Positions 44,580-53,823 of a stretch of 64,000 bases of DNA are shown piece after piece. A model generated the notes under the pieces. That model was not told the DNA's origin. It did no database searches and saw only the letters and a program-made list of their open reading frames with translations. Source of the DNA: Corynebacterium sp. HMSC04H06 (GTDB lineage: Bacteria; Actinomycetota; Actinomycetes; Mycobacteriales; Mycobacteriaceae); the NCBI RefSeq assembly GCF_001815935.1, contig NZ_KV823453.1:1-64000 (forward strand), written 5' to 3'. Every line of letters begins with the position of its first letter. Positions within the stretch are counted from its first letter, which is position 1. The position numbers were made by a program, and so were the translations under genes.

Positions 44580-46157
44580 CTAGAACATCAGCATGAACGG
44601 AATGACCACGATCTTGACTACCTGGGCCACCACGATGGTGGAGGCGTAGCCGGTCATGATGCGGGAGTCGGTGCTGACACCGGTGGCGTAGTTGACCACG
44701 GCGGGCTGACCGAAGATACCGGACACGCCGCCGACGGTGCGGGTCTCCGACTGGCCCAGCATGCGGCTGAACAGCGCGAAGAGGACGATGACCACGATGG
44801 TCACCAGCGCCGCCAGCACCATGGCCTTAAGCCCCACGATGGAAAACGCAGTGGACACGAAAGCCTCGCCCGACGCCAGGCCGACCGAGGCCAGGAAGAT
44901 CATCAGGCCCCACTGTTGGAAAGAGGTGTTGATAGACGACGGCACCTGCCACGGCACCCGGCGGGTGCGGTGGACCGCGCCGAGTACCAGGCCGGTAATC
45001 AGCGGGCCTAGGGCGAAGCCGAGCTCGAAAGAGGCCCCACCCGGCAGCGGGATCACGATGAGCGAAATCAGGTAGCCGATGAACAGGCCGCCGGCCACAG
45101 CCACCCAGTTCAGCTCCGCATAGGACTTGACCGAGTTACCAAAGTAGTCGCGGATATCGCCCAGGCGGTCGAACTTCACGATGAGCTCCACGGTGTCACC
45201 GGAGGCAAGGTACGTGTCATCGTTGGCCAAAAACAACTCGTCGCCGCGGCGCACGCGCAGGATGCGGCCGCCGTAGCGCTCGAAGAGGTTGAGCTCGCCG
45301 ACGGTGCGGCCGGCGACGTCCTCATTGGAAATCGCCACGTCCTCGATGACTAGACGCTTGTCCACGAACGGGGTCTGCGGCTGGCGCTTACCCAGCGCCT
45401 TGACCAGCTCGCGGGAATAAGACTTAGTCACCATCACGCGCATAATGTCGCCTGTATGGATCTCCGGCGAGTCACCGGCCACCATCACCTTGTTGCCGCG
45501 GCGGATGGTCGCGATGATGAAGTGCTCACCGAATTCCTCTTCCAGGTCCGCCATGTTGACGTCGTTCTTCGTCACGCGCACCGTGATGGCGCGGAAGACC
45601 TGGTCGGCGGAGTTATCCTGGTCCTTCTTCGCCGGCCAGCTCTGTTTCAGGATGAAGGAGACCATGAGGATAGCCACGGCCACGCCCACCGGGTAGCCCA
45701 GGGAGTAGCCCACCGCCGGCAAGTCCTCGCCGGTCTGCTGCTGGGCCACGGCCAGCGAGGCCGTCGACGTCGTGGCGCCGGAGAAGACGCCTACCGCGCC
45801 CAGCGGGGAAATCCCCAGAATGCCACCGAAGCCCAGCGCGGCCCCGGCTGCCAAGATCACTGCGGCCGCAGCCGCCATCATCTGCTTAAACTGCTCAGAT
45901 AATCCCTTGAAGAAACGTTCCCCGGCGGACAGGCCTTGCATGTAGATGAACAGACCCAAGCCCATTTCCTGTAACTTGCTCAGGATGGTCTCGTCTAGGT
46001 CCACGAAGGAACCGAAGGCGAGCCCCACGAACAACGTGCCGGCCGCGCCGAAGCGCAGCGGCCCGAAGGGGATCATCCCGAACAAGGTGCCGAGCACGAT
46101 CATCAAGAAGATGGTCAGTAGCTCATTACCATTAAAGATTTCTAACACGTTGCTCAA
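44580..46157 (-). CDS. AspT/YidE-type membrane transporter
   Basis: A 525-residue membrane protein of the aspartate:alanine exchanger (AAEx) family. Two hydrophobic YidE/YbjL blocks (about 1-170 and 345-525), each with five to six helices, flank two TrkA-C-like soluble domains (about 190-340). Family motifs include GVFSGATTSTASLAVAQQ in the first half and VGGVSGIFGQPAVVNYATG in the second. C. glutamicum SucE, a succinate exporter, belongs to this family and has a similar length, so dicarboxylate export is a reasonable guess. The ATG at 46157 starts close to the first helix. Confidence 0.85.
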   Translation of the reverse strand: MSNVLEIFNGNELLTIFLMIVLGTLFGMIPFGPLRFGAAGTLFVGLAFGSFVDLDETILSKLQEMGLGLFIYMQGLSAGERFFKGLSEQFKQMMAAAAAVILAAGAALGFGGILGISPLGAVGVFSGATTSTASLAVAQQQTGEDLPAVGYSLGYPVGVAVAILMVSFILKQSWPAKKDQDNSADQVFRAITVRVTKNDVNMADLEEEFGEHFIIATIRRGNKVMVAGDSPEIHTGDIMRVMVTKSYSRELVKALGKRQPQTPFVDKRLVIEDVAISNEDVAGRTVGELNLFERYGGRILRVRRGDELFLANDDTYLASGDTVELIVKFDRLGDIRDYFGNSVKSYAELNWVAVAGGLFIGYLISLIVIPLPGGASFELGFALGPLITGLVLGAVHRTRRVPWQVPSSINTSFQQWGLMIFLASVGLASGEAFVSTAFSIVGLKAMVLAALVTIVVIVLFALFSRMLGQSETRTVGGVSGIFGQPAVVNYATGVSTDSRIMTGYASTIVVAQVVKIVVIPFMLMF

Positions 46158-46953
46158 TTCTAAGCGGTCGGGTGCACTTCGCCAGCCGGGACCCTACCCT
46201 GACTAGGCACGTCGCTGGGTAGTACTCCTTCAGGGGCAAGCTTTCGACGGCGCCGGCACCCACCTACTAAAGCCGCCCTAGCATTTGCCGCTGCACTGTC
46301 TGGCCGGCTGAAACACAAAATATCTATCGCGTCTTACCCCTGGAGCACCCGTGTGGTGTCCTCACGCTAGTGGTCATTTTCGGGTGCAATGACGCGATTA
46401 ATCTGCTCCTGCCACGACGCCTTGTCACGCAGGTCTTCCTGGTGATGGTCCGATTTCTCTGCACTCGCTCCATTCCACAGAGGTGTTTCCTTGGTTGCTT
46501 CCCCTTCTGCTGTGCCCGCCCAATAGGCTAGATCGGCCGGGCTTGCCACCATCATGGCTGACTGCGGCATGGAGGGGACCACCGTCCAGCGACTGGCCAC
46601 CGCCTTCCTGCTGGGCATGGCGCTCATGGCCGTGTTCTCCCTGGACATCGGCCCGGTGCGGTCCATCGCACTGTCGTCGCCGCCGCGGTTTCCGGACCGT
46701 CGGCGACCTGCTCTTTATCCTCGCTCCCAGGGACTCAGTCCTAGCCGTGGCTGGCACCAGCTCGCGCATTGTTACCGATGCCGCCACCGCCCTCAGGCAG
46801 AAGACATGGCCTCGGCAGTCTCGGACTCTCAGGTCAGCCAGCTGATGAAGACCGACGTCTACCATCTGCCTCCTGCGACCCCGATCCGCCAGGCGCCCTA
46901 GGCCTTCGTAGAAAGAAGATTTCGGCCGCGCCGAGGCCCAAACGGGGCTCAGC
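46158..46953. other. Region without an intact gene, probably decayed
   Basis: Nearly 800 bases without a convincing full-length gene. On the minus strand a frame from about 46555 to 46367 reads 61-63 protein-like but unrecognised residues (including HHQEDLRDKASWQEQINRV). On the plus strand 46554-46901 looks like a broken gene, described separately. Base composition is lower in GC at 46158-46480. Confidence 0.5.
46554..46901 (+). pseudogene. Possible pseudogene with a truncated CBS-like end
   Basis: One frame gives a hydrophobic segment (TAFLLGMALMAVFSLDIG) and, further on, SQVSQLMKTDVYHLPPATPI, which resembles the start of a CBS domain. Between them that frame becomes Arg/Pro-rich noise, while another frame reads more sensibly (GDLLFILAPRDSVLAVAG). 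This pattern suggests two frame shifts in a decayed gene. The stop comes just after the CBS-like start, so the gene is truncated too. I cannot name the ancestral product. Confidence 0.3.
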
Positions 46954-47823
46954 CTAACCGCGCAGAAATTCCTGCCAGAGGGGCCATTCGCGTTCGACCT
47001 GGCGGGCGCCGGCGGCAAAGTTGGCGCGTAGCTTGGCTACCGAGCGCTCCGTGGAGGAGACCTGCATGTCCTCCGGGCTAAACAGGTAGGCCTGGCCGGC
47101 CCGCTCCAGTTCCGCCAGCCGCGCGCGGGAGGCGTTGTAGCGGTCCGGCCGCTGGATGAGCGCCTCCGCGATAGCCGGGTAGCGCCGGAAGAGCCCGCGC
47201 ACCATGCTGGGCCGGCGCGTTTTGGGGCGGATATAGTCCCGCGGCTTGGAGCCAACGAAAAGGAATTTTTTGTAACCCGCCAACTCGGCCTGCTCGATGG
47301 TGATCCCGCCGTGCTCGCCGAGGGCGCCGTCGACGTAGGGCGCGCCGTCGATAAAGCGCAGCGGCATCAGCAGCGGCAGGGTGGAGAAGGCGCGCACCCG
47401 TACGAAAAGGTCCTCCGGGACGACCACGTCTGCGCGCGTCCAGTAGACGGATTCCCCAGTGTCTGCGCACGTGGCGGCCAGGTTCATCTCCGCCGGGTTC
47501 GCCCGGTAGCCTTCCCAATCGAAGGGCAGGTCCTGGTCCGCGGACTTTTCGTAGATGAATTCCGCGTTGAAAAAGCCCTTGCCCCGCAGCAGGGAGCCCA
47601 CGCCGCCGAAGCTGGGGTTATTGGCGAAGTCGGTGAAGGAATCCTCCGCGCGGATGGGGTCCCCTGATAGGTAGTTGACCGTGTGCGACGAGCCCGCGGA
47701 GACCCCACCGACCCAGCCGAACTGGACCTTCTGCTGGATGAAGCGCACTATGCACGCGGCGGTATAGGAGTTGCGCATCCCGCCGCCTTCGATGACGAGC
47801 GCGGTATCCGAGGCATCAATCAT
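46954..47823 (-). CDS. Patatin-like phospholipase family protein
   Basis: A 289-residue alpha/beta lipase of the patatin family. The oxyanion loop is EGGGMR (residues 12-17), the nucleophile Ser42 lies in GVSAG, and the catalytic Asp165 is in VDGALGEHGG (DGA motif). No signal peptide or membrane segment is present, so it acts inside the cell. It likely hydrolyses acyl esters of membrane lipids; the bacterial YjjU/RssA-like group is closest in layout. The start is the ATG at 47823 or one four codons earlier. An upstream open frame to 48108 overlaps the divergent gene and is not used. Confidence 0.87.
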   Translation of the reverse strand: MIDASDTALVIEGGGMRNSYTAACIVRFIQQKVQFGWVGGVSAGSSHTVNYLSGDPIRAEDSFTDFANNPSFGGVGSLLRGKGFFNAEFIYEKSADQDLPFDWEGYRANPAEMNLAATCADTGESVYWTRADVVVPEDLFVRVRAFSTLPLLMPLRFIDGAPYVDGALGEHGGITIEQAELAGYKKFLFVGSKPRDYIRPKTRRPSMVRGLFRRYPAIAEALIQRPDRYNASRARLAELERAGQAYLFSPEDMQVSSTERSVAKLRANFAAGARQVEREWPLWQEFLRG

Positions 47824-47860
47824 AATGGCCGCCATTCTAACCGCGGATACAATTAAGGCC

Positions 47861-48274
47861 ATGGATGTGCGCAGTATCTGGTCCACACTGACCGGCCGGA
47901 AAGGCCCCTCCCTGGCCCGGGCCCGCGTGGACGTGCCGGAGCTCGCGGCCGCCCGCTTGCAGGTGTCCACGGCGGAAACCCTCGTTATTGTGGATATTGA
48001 CGTCATCACCGCCGACGCGGTGCGGGAGGCGGCCGAAAACGCCCGCCCGCTACTGCTAACGGCGGGCAGGCGCGATGCCGCCCCAGGCACCGCAGCCACC
48101 ACCGGCACGGCGGTCTACCTCCTGCCGGTAAGCAAAACCACCCTGCCGGTCCATGATCCGAAGAAGGGCTGGCTTATCCCCTTGTCCGACCAGGAGCGCC
48201 GCGCGGTAGCGGAGAAGCTGACCGGCCCGGGCGAGTGTGAAATCTCCGAGCGCCTGGCCTTCGTGGTGGATTAA
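47861..48274 (+). CDS. Hypothetical protein
   Basis: A 137-residue soluble protein, unrecognised. It is built of alternating strands and helices (ETLVIVDIDVI, TTGTAVYLLPV) and carries a conserved-looking LIPLSDQERRAVAEKL near the C-terminus. No signal peptide, membrane segment or catalytic motif is seen. The ATG at 47861 lies 37 bases from the divergent patatin start, so the two genes share a promoter region. Codon use matches neighbours, so I take it as real. Its function is unknown. Confidence 0.65.
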   Translation: MDVRSIWSTLTGRKGPSLARARVDVPELAAARLQVSTAETLVIVDIDVITADAVREAAENARPLLLTAGRRDAAPGTAATTGTAVYLLPVSKTTLPVHDPKKGWLIPLSDQERRAVAEKLTGPGECEISERLAFVVD

Positions 48275-48305
48275 GGGCTGTGATGGGTTTGTGGTGGGTT
48301 AAGGC

Positions 48306-48962
48306 CTAGAGCATCGCGAAGCCGATGATGACCAGGATGGCGGCCACCACGTAGCTGCCGACCTTGCTGACGGTCTCCTTGTTTTCTCGGGCCTGGGCGA
48401 AAAGCCGCCCGGCCGCCGAGTTGGGTTTGCGCCGCACGAGCCCAACGAAGACCGCCACCGCGATGGGCAGCGAGAGAGCGAAGGTCGCGTAGAGGAAAAG
48501 CCCGCCGTAGCGGATGCCCACGCTGTAGTCCCCGGCGGCCAGGTAGATGAGCCCGGCAAAGAAGGCACCGGAGGTGATGGACTGGGCCACACCCAGGATG
48601 AAACCGGTCAAAAACGTCAGCGGGCTGGGCGTTTGCAGGGGCCGCAGGAGCTTGCTCACCATCTCGTTGGACTCTCCCCCGCGGTGGCGCCAGGTCATGA
48701 CCGCCGCGGCCAGGCCCAGCACGATGAGCAGCACGCCCAGGATAGGGGTGTCCAGGAAACCCTCGACGTAGGCCTTGAGCTGGTCCAGCACGAACATGGT
48801 CACCACCGAGAGGGCGAAGACCCCGAACCAGTCGCCGAAGATCAAAAGCGGCACGATCCGGCGGTACTTGCCGCGCTCAAGCATCACGCCCAGCGCCGTG
48901 ACCACGCCAATCAGCAGAGCATTGACGGAGTCTAGGAAGGCGAAACTAGCGGCGTGCAGCAT
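48306..48962 (-). CDS. Six-helix membrane protein, LysE/GAP-like
   Basis: A 218-residue integral membrane protein with six hydrophobic segments and a central cytoplasmic loop (WRHRGGESNEMVSKLLRP). Size and topology recall the LysE-type exporters and the mycobacterial GAP/Sap proteins that help lipid export, but no decisive motif is visible. The ATG at 48962 begins the first helix; upstream frame to 49127 is excluded because it is polar and overlaps the promoter of the divergent MMPL gene. Being divergent from a lipid exporter gene is suggestive but not proof of a shared role. Confidence 0.6.
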   Translation of the reverse strand: MLHAASFAFLDSVNALLIGVVTALGVMLERGKYRRIVPLLIFGDWFGVFALSVVTMFVLDQLKAYVEGFLDTPILGVLLIVLGLAAAVMTWRHRGGESNEMVSKLLRPLQTPSPLTFLTGFILGVAQSITSGAFFAGLIYLAAGDYSVGIRYGGLFLYATFALSLPIAVAVFVGLVRRKPNSAAGRLFAQARENKETVSKVGSYVVAAILVIIGFAML

Positions 48963-49219
48963 GGGCGCAATCTTACCGCTTAAGTCTTTCAACGCCCGAA
49001 GTGCACCCAAGTTGCACACTCTCTGCAGGTTTGCGTACACTATGCAATGTTTCCGAGGGTGTGCACGTTTCTGCACGTGTCCCCGGAATCCTTCTTTCAT
49101 TTCCTCCACTCCCCAGCGCCTAGGCAACGTCCGCGGCGGGAAGCGGACCGACGTCTAACTTTTGTTTCCAACCATTGTTCTTTTGACCATTCTTCTAAGC
49201 GAAAAAGAAAGTACGCTTT
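48963..49219. promoter_or_regulatory. Divergent promoter region with candidate TetR operator
   Basis: A candidate rightward promoter is TTGCAC (49012-49017), an 18-base spacer and TACACT (49036-49041). The imperfect palindrome TTGCGTACACTATGCAA (49031-49047) overlaps the -10 element. A second inverted repeat, GTGCA-N6-TGCAC, lies at 49061-49076. This arrangement fits repression by the TetR protein encoded after the MMPL gene. The link is inferred from position. Confidence 0.5.
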
Positions 49220-51853
49220 ATGTCTAAATACCTCTACCGGCTGGGCAGTTGGTCGTACCGGAAGGTCTGGCCTTTCCTGGCCTTCTGGCTCGTGCTGCTG
49301 GTCGCCATGGGCGGCTTGGCCGCGGGTTTTGCTAAAGACCCGAACCCGAACTTCTCCATGCCGGACATGGACTCCACCGTCACCCAAGACAAGATGAACG
49401 AGCGCTTCGGCAACGATTCGGATGCCATGAGCGAGCCCACCGCCAACGTGGTCATCCAGGCACCGGAGGGCAAGACCTTAGACGACCCGGCCCTGATGGG
49501 CGAGGTCGATGGGCTCATCGACGATCTCAAGGGCACCGACGCCCTGACCGACACGGACCAGCTGGTCAACCCGGTAATGGCCGCCGGCGGCATGCAGAAG
49601 CAGATGGGCGAGCAGATGGCCGCCCAGGGCATGCCGCAGCAGCAGATCCAGTCCAACCTCAAGGTCTTGTCCCCGCTGAGCGAGGACAAGACCACCGGCA
49701 CTCTGTCCATCACCTTTGATGCGCCGGAGGTCATGGAGATCGACGAGGGCGAGCGCGACGCGGTCACCGACGTCATCGATGACTACGACTCCGGCGACCT
49801 GACCGCCAAATACAACGGCAACGCCTTCTCCGCCGCAGGCGAAGAGATGAACATGACCGCTGAGCTCATCGGTATGGCCGTGGCCGCTGTCGTGCTGCTG
49901 ATTACCTTCGGCTCCTTCGTCGCCGCCGGCATGCCGCTCATCTCCGCGGTCATCGGCGTCGGCGTGGGCCTGCTGGGGGTCCAGCTGGGCACCATCTTTA
50001 CCGACACCATCTCAGATATGACCCCGATGCTGGCCTCCATGATCGGCTTGGCCGTGGGCATCGACTATGCCCTATTCATTGTCAACCGCTACCGCAACGA
50101 GCTCATCACCTCTTCCGGGCTGAACAACCTGAGTCCGAAGGAACTGGCCCAAGAGCTCAAAAAGATGGGTAAGAAGACCCGCGCCCACGCCATGGGCATG
50201 GCGCTGGGCACCGCGGGCTCCTCCGTGGTCTTCGCCGGCACTACCGTGGTGATCGCGCTGGCGGCGCTGACCATGATCGGCATCCCCTTCCTGGGCACCA
50301 TGGCTATCGCCGCCGCGGCTACCGTGGCCGTCGCCGTGCTGGTCGCCCTGACCTTCATCCCGGCCCTGCTGGGACTGCTGGGCACCAAGATCTTCGCCGG
50401 CCGCGCGCCGGGGCCGAAGGTCCCGGACCCGGAGGACGAAAAGCCCACCATGGGCCTGAAGTGGGTCCGCCAGATCCGCGCACGCCCGGTTACCAACCTG
50501 GTCGCCGGCATTGTCATACTGGGTATTCTGGCCATCCCGGCCGCCAACCTGTCCCTGGCCATGCCGACCGACGGCACCGCCAAAGTGGGCAGCCCGCAGC
50601 GCGATGCCTACGAGATCACCGCCGACGCCTTCGGCGAGGGCCGCAACGCCCCGATGGTGGCCTACGTCGACGTCGCGGGCGTGAACGAGCAGGAGCGGAT
50701 GCCAGCCTTCCAGCAGCTGCTGGCCGACTTCAACGACACCGAGGGCGTCGAAAACGCCCAGATCATCCAGACGACGGACAACATGTACGCCGCCCAGGTG
50801 CTTATCACCCCGACCACGGGGGCTACCGATGAGACCACCACGGACACCCTGAACGCGCTGCGCTCCTACCAGTCCGACTTCACTGAGGAAACCGGCGGCG
50901 AATACGGCATCACCGGCGTCACCCCGATCTTCGACGACATCTCGGAGCAACTCACGGATATCCTCATCCCGTACATCGCCGTGGTCCTGGCCCTGGCGTT
51001 CATCGTCCTGCTGCTGGTATTCCGTTCCATCTGGGTCCCGCTCATCGCCGCGCTTGGCTTCGCGGGTTCCATGGCCGCCGCCTTCGGCATCACCGTAGCC
51101 GTCTTCCAGGAGGGCCGTTTCGGCATCATCGACGATCCGCAGCCGCTGCTGTCCTTCCTACCGATCATGCTCATCGGCCTGACCTTCGGGCTGGCCATGG
51201 ACTACCAGGTCTTCCTGGTCACCCGCATGCGCGAGGGCTACGTCCACGGCAAGACCGCGGGGAACGCGACCTCCAACGGCTTCAAGCACGGCGCCCGCGT
51301 GGTCACCGCGGCCGCGATCATCATGATTTCGGTCTTCGCCGCCTTCATGCTCATGGACAAGCAGTTCATCAAGACCATGGGCTTCGCCCTGGCCATCGGC
51401 GTGGCTATCGATGCCTTCGTGGTCCGCATGACCATTATCCCGGCCACTATGTTCCTGCTGGGCGACAAGGCTTGGTGGATCCCCAAGTGGCTGGACAAGG
51501 TCCTGCCGAACATGGACATCGAGGGCGAGGCGCTTTCCGCCAACCGCGAGGCTTTGATGAATGGCGGCGATCCCGACCAGGTCCGCACCCCGGCTGCCGG
51601 CACCGCCGATGCAGGCGCGGAGAAGCACCGCGACACCTACGCGAACTTCCACCCGGAGCACGGCGGCTATGCTGCCCACGTGCAGGCGGCCCGGCGCGCC
51701 GGCGTTTACGCCGAGTCCGGCCCGGCCACCCCGGCGCGCGGGGGCGATGCTAACGACGCCGAAACTGGCGCCCGGGTGCAGCAAGGAGATAACCTTTCGG
51801 GCAAGGGATCCTGGTGGACCAAGGTCAAGAAGGCATTTACTGGCAATGAGTAA
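49220..51853 (+). CDS. MMPL family transporter
   Basis: An 877-residue RND-type membrane protein with two repeats of the MMPL layout: helix 1, a periplasmic domain (about 40-205), five helices; then helix 7, a second periplasmic domain (about 425-575) and five helices. The proton-relay Asp-Tyr pairs are present in GLAVGIDYALFIVNRYR and GLAMDYQVFLVTRMREGY. The cytoplasmic C-terminal tail has about 140 residues. MMPL proteins move lipids such as trehalose monomycolate across the membrane in mycolata. Substrate cannot be assigned; MmpL3-type TMM transport is only one option. Its last bases overlap the next TetR gene. Confidence 0.9.
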   Translation: MSKYLYRLGSWSYRKVWPFLAFWLVLLVAMGGLAAGFAKDPNPNFSMPDMDSTVTQDKMNERFGNDSDAMSEPTANVVIQAPEGKTLDDPALMGEVDGLIDDLKGTDALTDTDQLVNPVMAAGGMQKQMGEQMAAQGMPQQQIQSNLKVLSPLSEDKTTGTLSITFDAPEVMEIDEGERDAVTDVIDDYDSGDLTAKYNGNAFSAAGEEMNMTAELIGMAVAAVVLLITFGSFVAAGMPLISAVIGVGVGLLGVQLGTIFTDTISDMTPMLASMIGLAVGIDYALFIVNRYRNELITSSGLNNLSPKELAQELKKMGKKTRAHAMGMALGTAGSSVVFAGTTVVIALAALTMIGIPFLGTMAIAAAATVAVAVLVALTFIPALLGLLGTKIFAGRAPGPKVPDPEDEKPTMGLKWVRQIRARPVTNLVAGIVILGILAIPAANLSLAMPTDGTAKVGSPQRDAYEITADAFGEGRNAPMVAYVDVAGVNEQERMPAFQQLLADFNDTEGVENAQIIQTTDNMYAAQVLITPTTGATDETTTDTLNALRSYQSDFTEETGGEYGITGVTPIFDDISEQLTDILIPYIAVVLALAFIVLLLVFRSIWVPLIAALGFAGSMAAAFGITVAVFQEGRFGIIDDPQPLLSFLPIMLIGLTFGLAMDYQVFLVTRMREGYVHGKTAGNATSNGFKHGARVVTAAAIIMISVFAAFMLMDKQFIKTMGFALAIGVAIDAFVVRMTIIPATMFLLGDKAWWIPKWLDKVLPNMDIEGEALSANREALMNGGDPDQVRTPAAGTADAGAEKHRDTYANFHPEHGGYAAHVQAARRAGVYAESGPATPARGGDANDAETGARVQQGDNLSGKGSWWTKVKKAFTGNE

Positions 51854-52436
51854 TCTCCGAGAAACGAAAAAGCGCGCTACCCGGCAGGCGATAGCGGATG
51901 CGGCTGGCCGCATCTACCTATCCGAGGGCGCGGAGGCGCTCACGGTTTCTCACGTGGCTGAGCAGGCAGGCGTATCCGCCCGCACCTTCCACAATTATTA
52001 CTCCAGTCTGAACGAATGCTTGGCTCAGTTCGCACTTGGTGCAGTCAGCTCGATTGCCGAGAAGGTAGACGAATACCCAGCACAAGCAACCACGACGGAG
52101 ATCTTCGAAGACATCGTCTGTAAGGGATACCGTACCGCCGAACCGGAGCTGCACTCCGTGGCTTCGTTGTCGATGGTGATGGACTACCTGGATAAGTCAT
52201 GTTTCTCCGGCGTCAATCGCGACGACGCCAAGCGCGTGGCAGAGCAAGTCTCGGAAGCGTTTTCCCGGCACAGCCCTGGGCGGGACGCGTTCGACACCGA
52301 GGTGGTTCTCCACGCCTGCGCCGCGGTGAGTGCGTCGGCAAGCAAGGCTTTCTTCGCACTGCCTGAGCCGCGCGACCCAGAGGTGGGTGAGCAGATGGTC
52401 CGGCGGGCCTTTGCCACGCTTCGCTCGATAGTCTAG
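51846..52436 (+). CDS. TetR family regulator of the MMPL operon
   Basis: A 196-residue regulator. The N-terminal helix-turn-helix covers about residues 8-54 (TVSHVAEQAGVSARTFHNYY). The rest is an all-helical ligand-binding domain with no recognised ligand signature. The ATG at 51846 overlaps the end of the MMPL gene by 8 bases, so both come from one message. By analogy with other exporter-TetR pairs it probably represses its own operon; palindromes near 49031 and 49061 are candidate sites. GC content is slightly lower than in the MMPL gene. Confidence 0.88.
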   Translation: MSNLRETKKRATRQAIADAAGRIYLSEGAEALTVSHVAEQAGVSARTFHNYYSSLNECLAQFALGAVSSIAEKVDEYPAQATTTEIFEDIVCKGYRTAEPELHSVASLSMVMDYLDKSCFSGVNRDDAKRVAEQVSEAFSRHSPGRDAFDTEVVLHACAAVSASASKAFFALPEPRDPEVGEQMVRRAFATLRSIV

Positions 52437-52513
52437 GCGGACTACTCCCCGAAGAATCCAGGTATTGCCTCTTAGTGCCCGGCCCGCTGGGCAGCAAATG
52501 TTCACTGAAGGTT

Positions 52514-52550
52514 TACCCTGATTCAGCGCCTTACGCGTCGGATCAGGGTA
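52514..52550. repeat. Inverted repeat upstream of the sulfolipid-type gene pair
   Basis: TACCCTGAT (52514-52522) and ATCAGGGTA (52542-52550) form a perfect 9-bp inverted repeat with a 19-base loop, followed by AAATTTCATTT. It lies between the TetR gene and sqdB. It could be a terminator or an operator; a related element is at 56921. Confidence 0.65.
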
Positions 52551-52615
52551 AAATTTCATTTCTAGACCTTTTAAGGCTCTTCCTATTCTCGATCTTTTTA
52601 TTGGAGCATCACACA

Positions 52616-53809
52616 GTGAAGGTAGCCATTCTGGGCGGGGACGGATTCTGCGGTTGGCCCGCAGCCCTCTACCTGTCCGACCAGGGCCACGACGTGCACA
52701 TCGTTGACAACCTCTCCCGGCGCGCCATTGACGCCGAGCTCGAAGCCGAATCGCTCACCCCGATCCGCAGCATCGACGAGCGGTTGGAGGCCTGGAAGGA
52801 AGTCTCCGGCAAGACCATCGGCTTCCACCGCATCGACGTGGCCCACGACTACGCAGCACTGCTGGAGTTCATCAACACCGAGCACCCAGACGCCGTGGTC
52901 CACTTTGCCGAGCAGCGCGCCGCGCCGTATTCGATGAAGTCCTCACGGACCAAGCGCTACACGGTGGACAACAACATCAATGCCACGCACAACCTGCTGG
53001 CTGCGGTGGTCGAGTCCGGCCAGGACATCCACGTCGCCCACCTGGGCACCATGGGGGTCTACGGCTACGGCACCGCCGGCATGGAGATCCCGGAAGGCTA
53101 CCTGGACGTCAAGGTAGAGGTCCCGGGCTCCGAGCCGGTCGAGCAGTCCATCCTCTACCCGTCCAACCCGGGCTCGGTCTACCACATGACCAAGGTGCTG
53201 GACCAGCATCTTTTCGCCTACTACGCGAAGAATGACGAGCTGCGCATTACCGATCTCCACCAGGGCATCATCTGGGGCACGCACACCGAGCAGACTCGTC
53301 GGGACGAGCGGCTGATTAACCGCTTCGACTACGACGGCGACTACGGCACCGTGCTCAACCGATTCTTGGTCCAGGCCGGCGTCGGCTACCCCCTGACAAT
53401 CCACGGCACCGGCGGACAGACCCGAGCGTTCATCCACATCCGCGATATGGTCCGCTGCATTGAGCTGGCCCTGAACAATCCGCCGCAGCGGGGCGAGCGA
53501 GTCAAGATCATCAACCAGATGACCGAGACCCACCGCGTGCGCGACCTGGCGGAGCTGGTCGCGAAGTTCTCCGGCGCGCAGGTCGCCTACGTGCCGAACC
53601 CACGCAAGGAGTCCGCCGAGAACGAGCTGCACGTATCAAACGACACCTTCCTGCGTTTGGGCCTTGAGCCCACCACCCTGTCCGAGGGGCTGCTGCAGGA
53701 GGTCGAGGACGTCGCGCGCAAGTACTGCGACCGGGTGGATCGCTCCAAGATCCCGGCGCGTTCCCTGTGGACCGCCCAGCAGTCCGCCGGCGTTCCTGAG
53801 AACGAATAG
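52616..53809 (+). CDS. sqdB: UDP-sulfoquinovose synthase-like NAD-dependent enzyme
   Basis: A 397-residue extended SDR that closely resembles SQD1/SqdB, which converts UDP-glucose and sulfite to UDP-sulfoquinovose. The distinctive start ILGGDGFCGWPAALYLS (GGDGFCGW at 7-14) and the motif EQRAAPYSM match that family rather than ordinary epimerases. The catalytic triad is Thr145 (HLGTMGVYG), Tyr189 and Lys193 (SVYHMTK). Further family features are DLHQGIIWGTHTEQT and FDYDGDYGTVLNRFLVQAGV. The GTG at 52616 has GGAG 9 bases upstream. A SqdX-like glycosyltransferase follows after 14 bases, the expected partner. Confidence 0.82.
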   Translation: MKVAILGGDGFCGWPAALYLSDQGHDVHIVDNLSRRAIDAELEAESLTPIRSIDERLEAWKEVSGKTIGFHRIDVAHDYAALLEFINTEHPDAVVHFAEQRAAPYSMKSSRTKRYTVDNNINATHNLLAAVVESGQDIHVAHLGTMGVYGYGTAGMEIPEGYLDVKVEVPGSEPVEQSILYPSNPGSVYHMTKVLDQHLFAYYAKNDELRITDLHQGIIWGTHTEQTRRDERLINRFDYDGDYGTVLNRFLVQAGVGYPLTIHGTGGQTRAFIHIRDMVRCIELALNNPPQRGERVKIINQMTETHRVRDLAELVAKFSGAQVAYVPNPRKESAENELHVSNDTFLRLGLEPTTLSEGLLQEVEDVARKYCDRVDRSKIPARSLWTAQQSAGVPENE

Positions 53810-53823
53810 GGCAGGCAGCTACC

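Noticed and set aside
46425-47018. A 197-codon minus-strand frame
   Set aside because: Arg/Ser/Pro-rich sequence and overlap with the patatin gene end; not protein-like.
47824-48108. N-terminal extension of the patatin gene
   Set aside because: The extension overlaps the divergent hypothetical gene and is low-complexity; the lipase fold starts at 47823.
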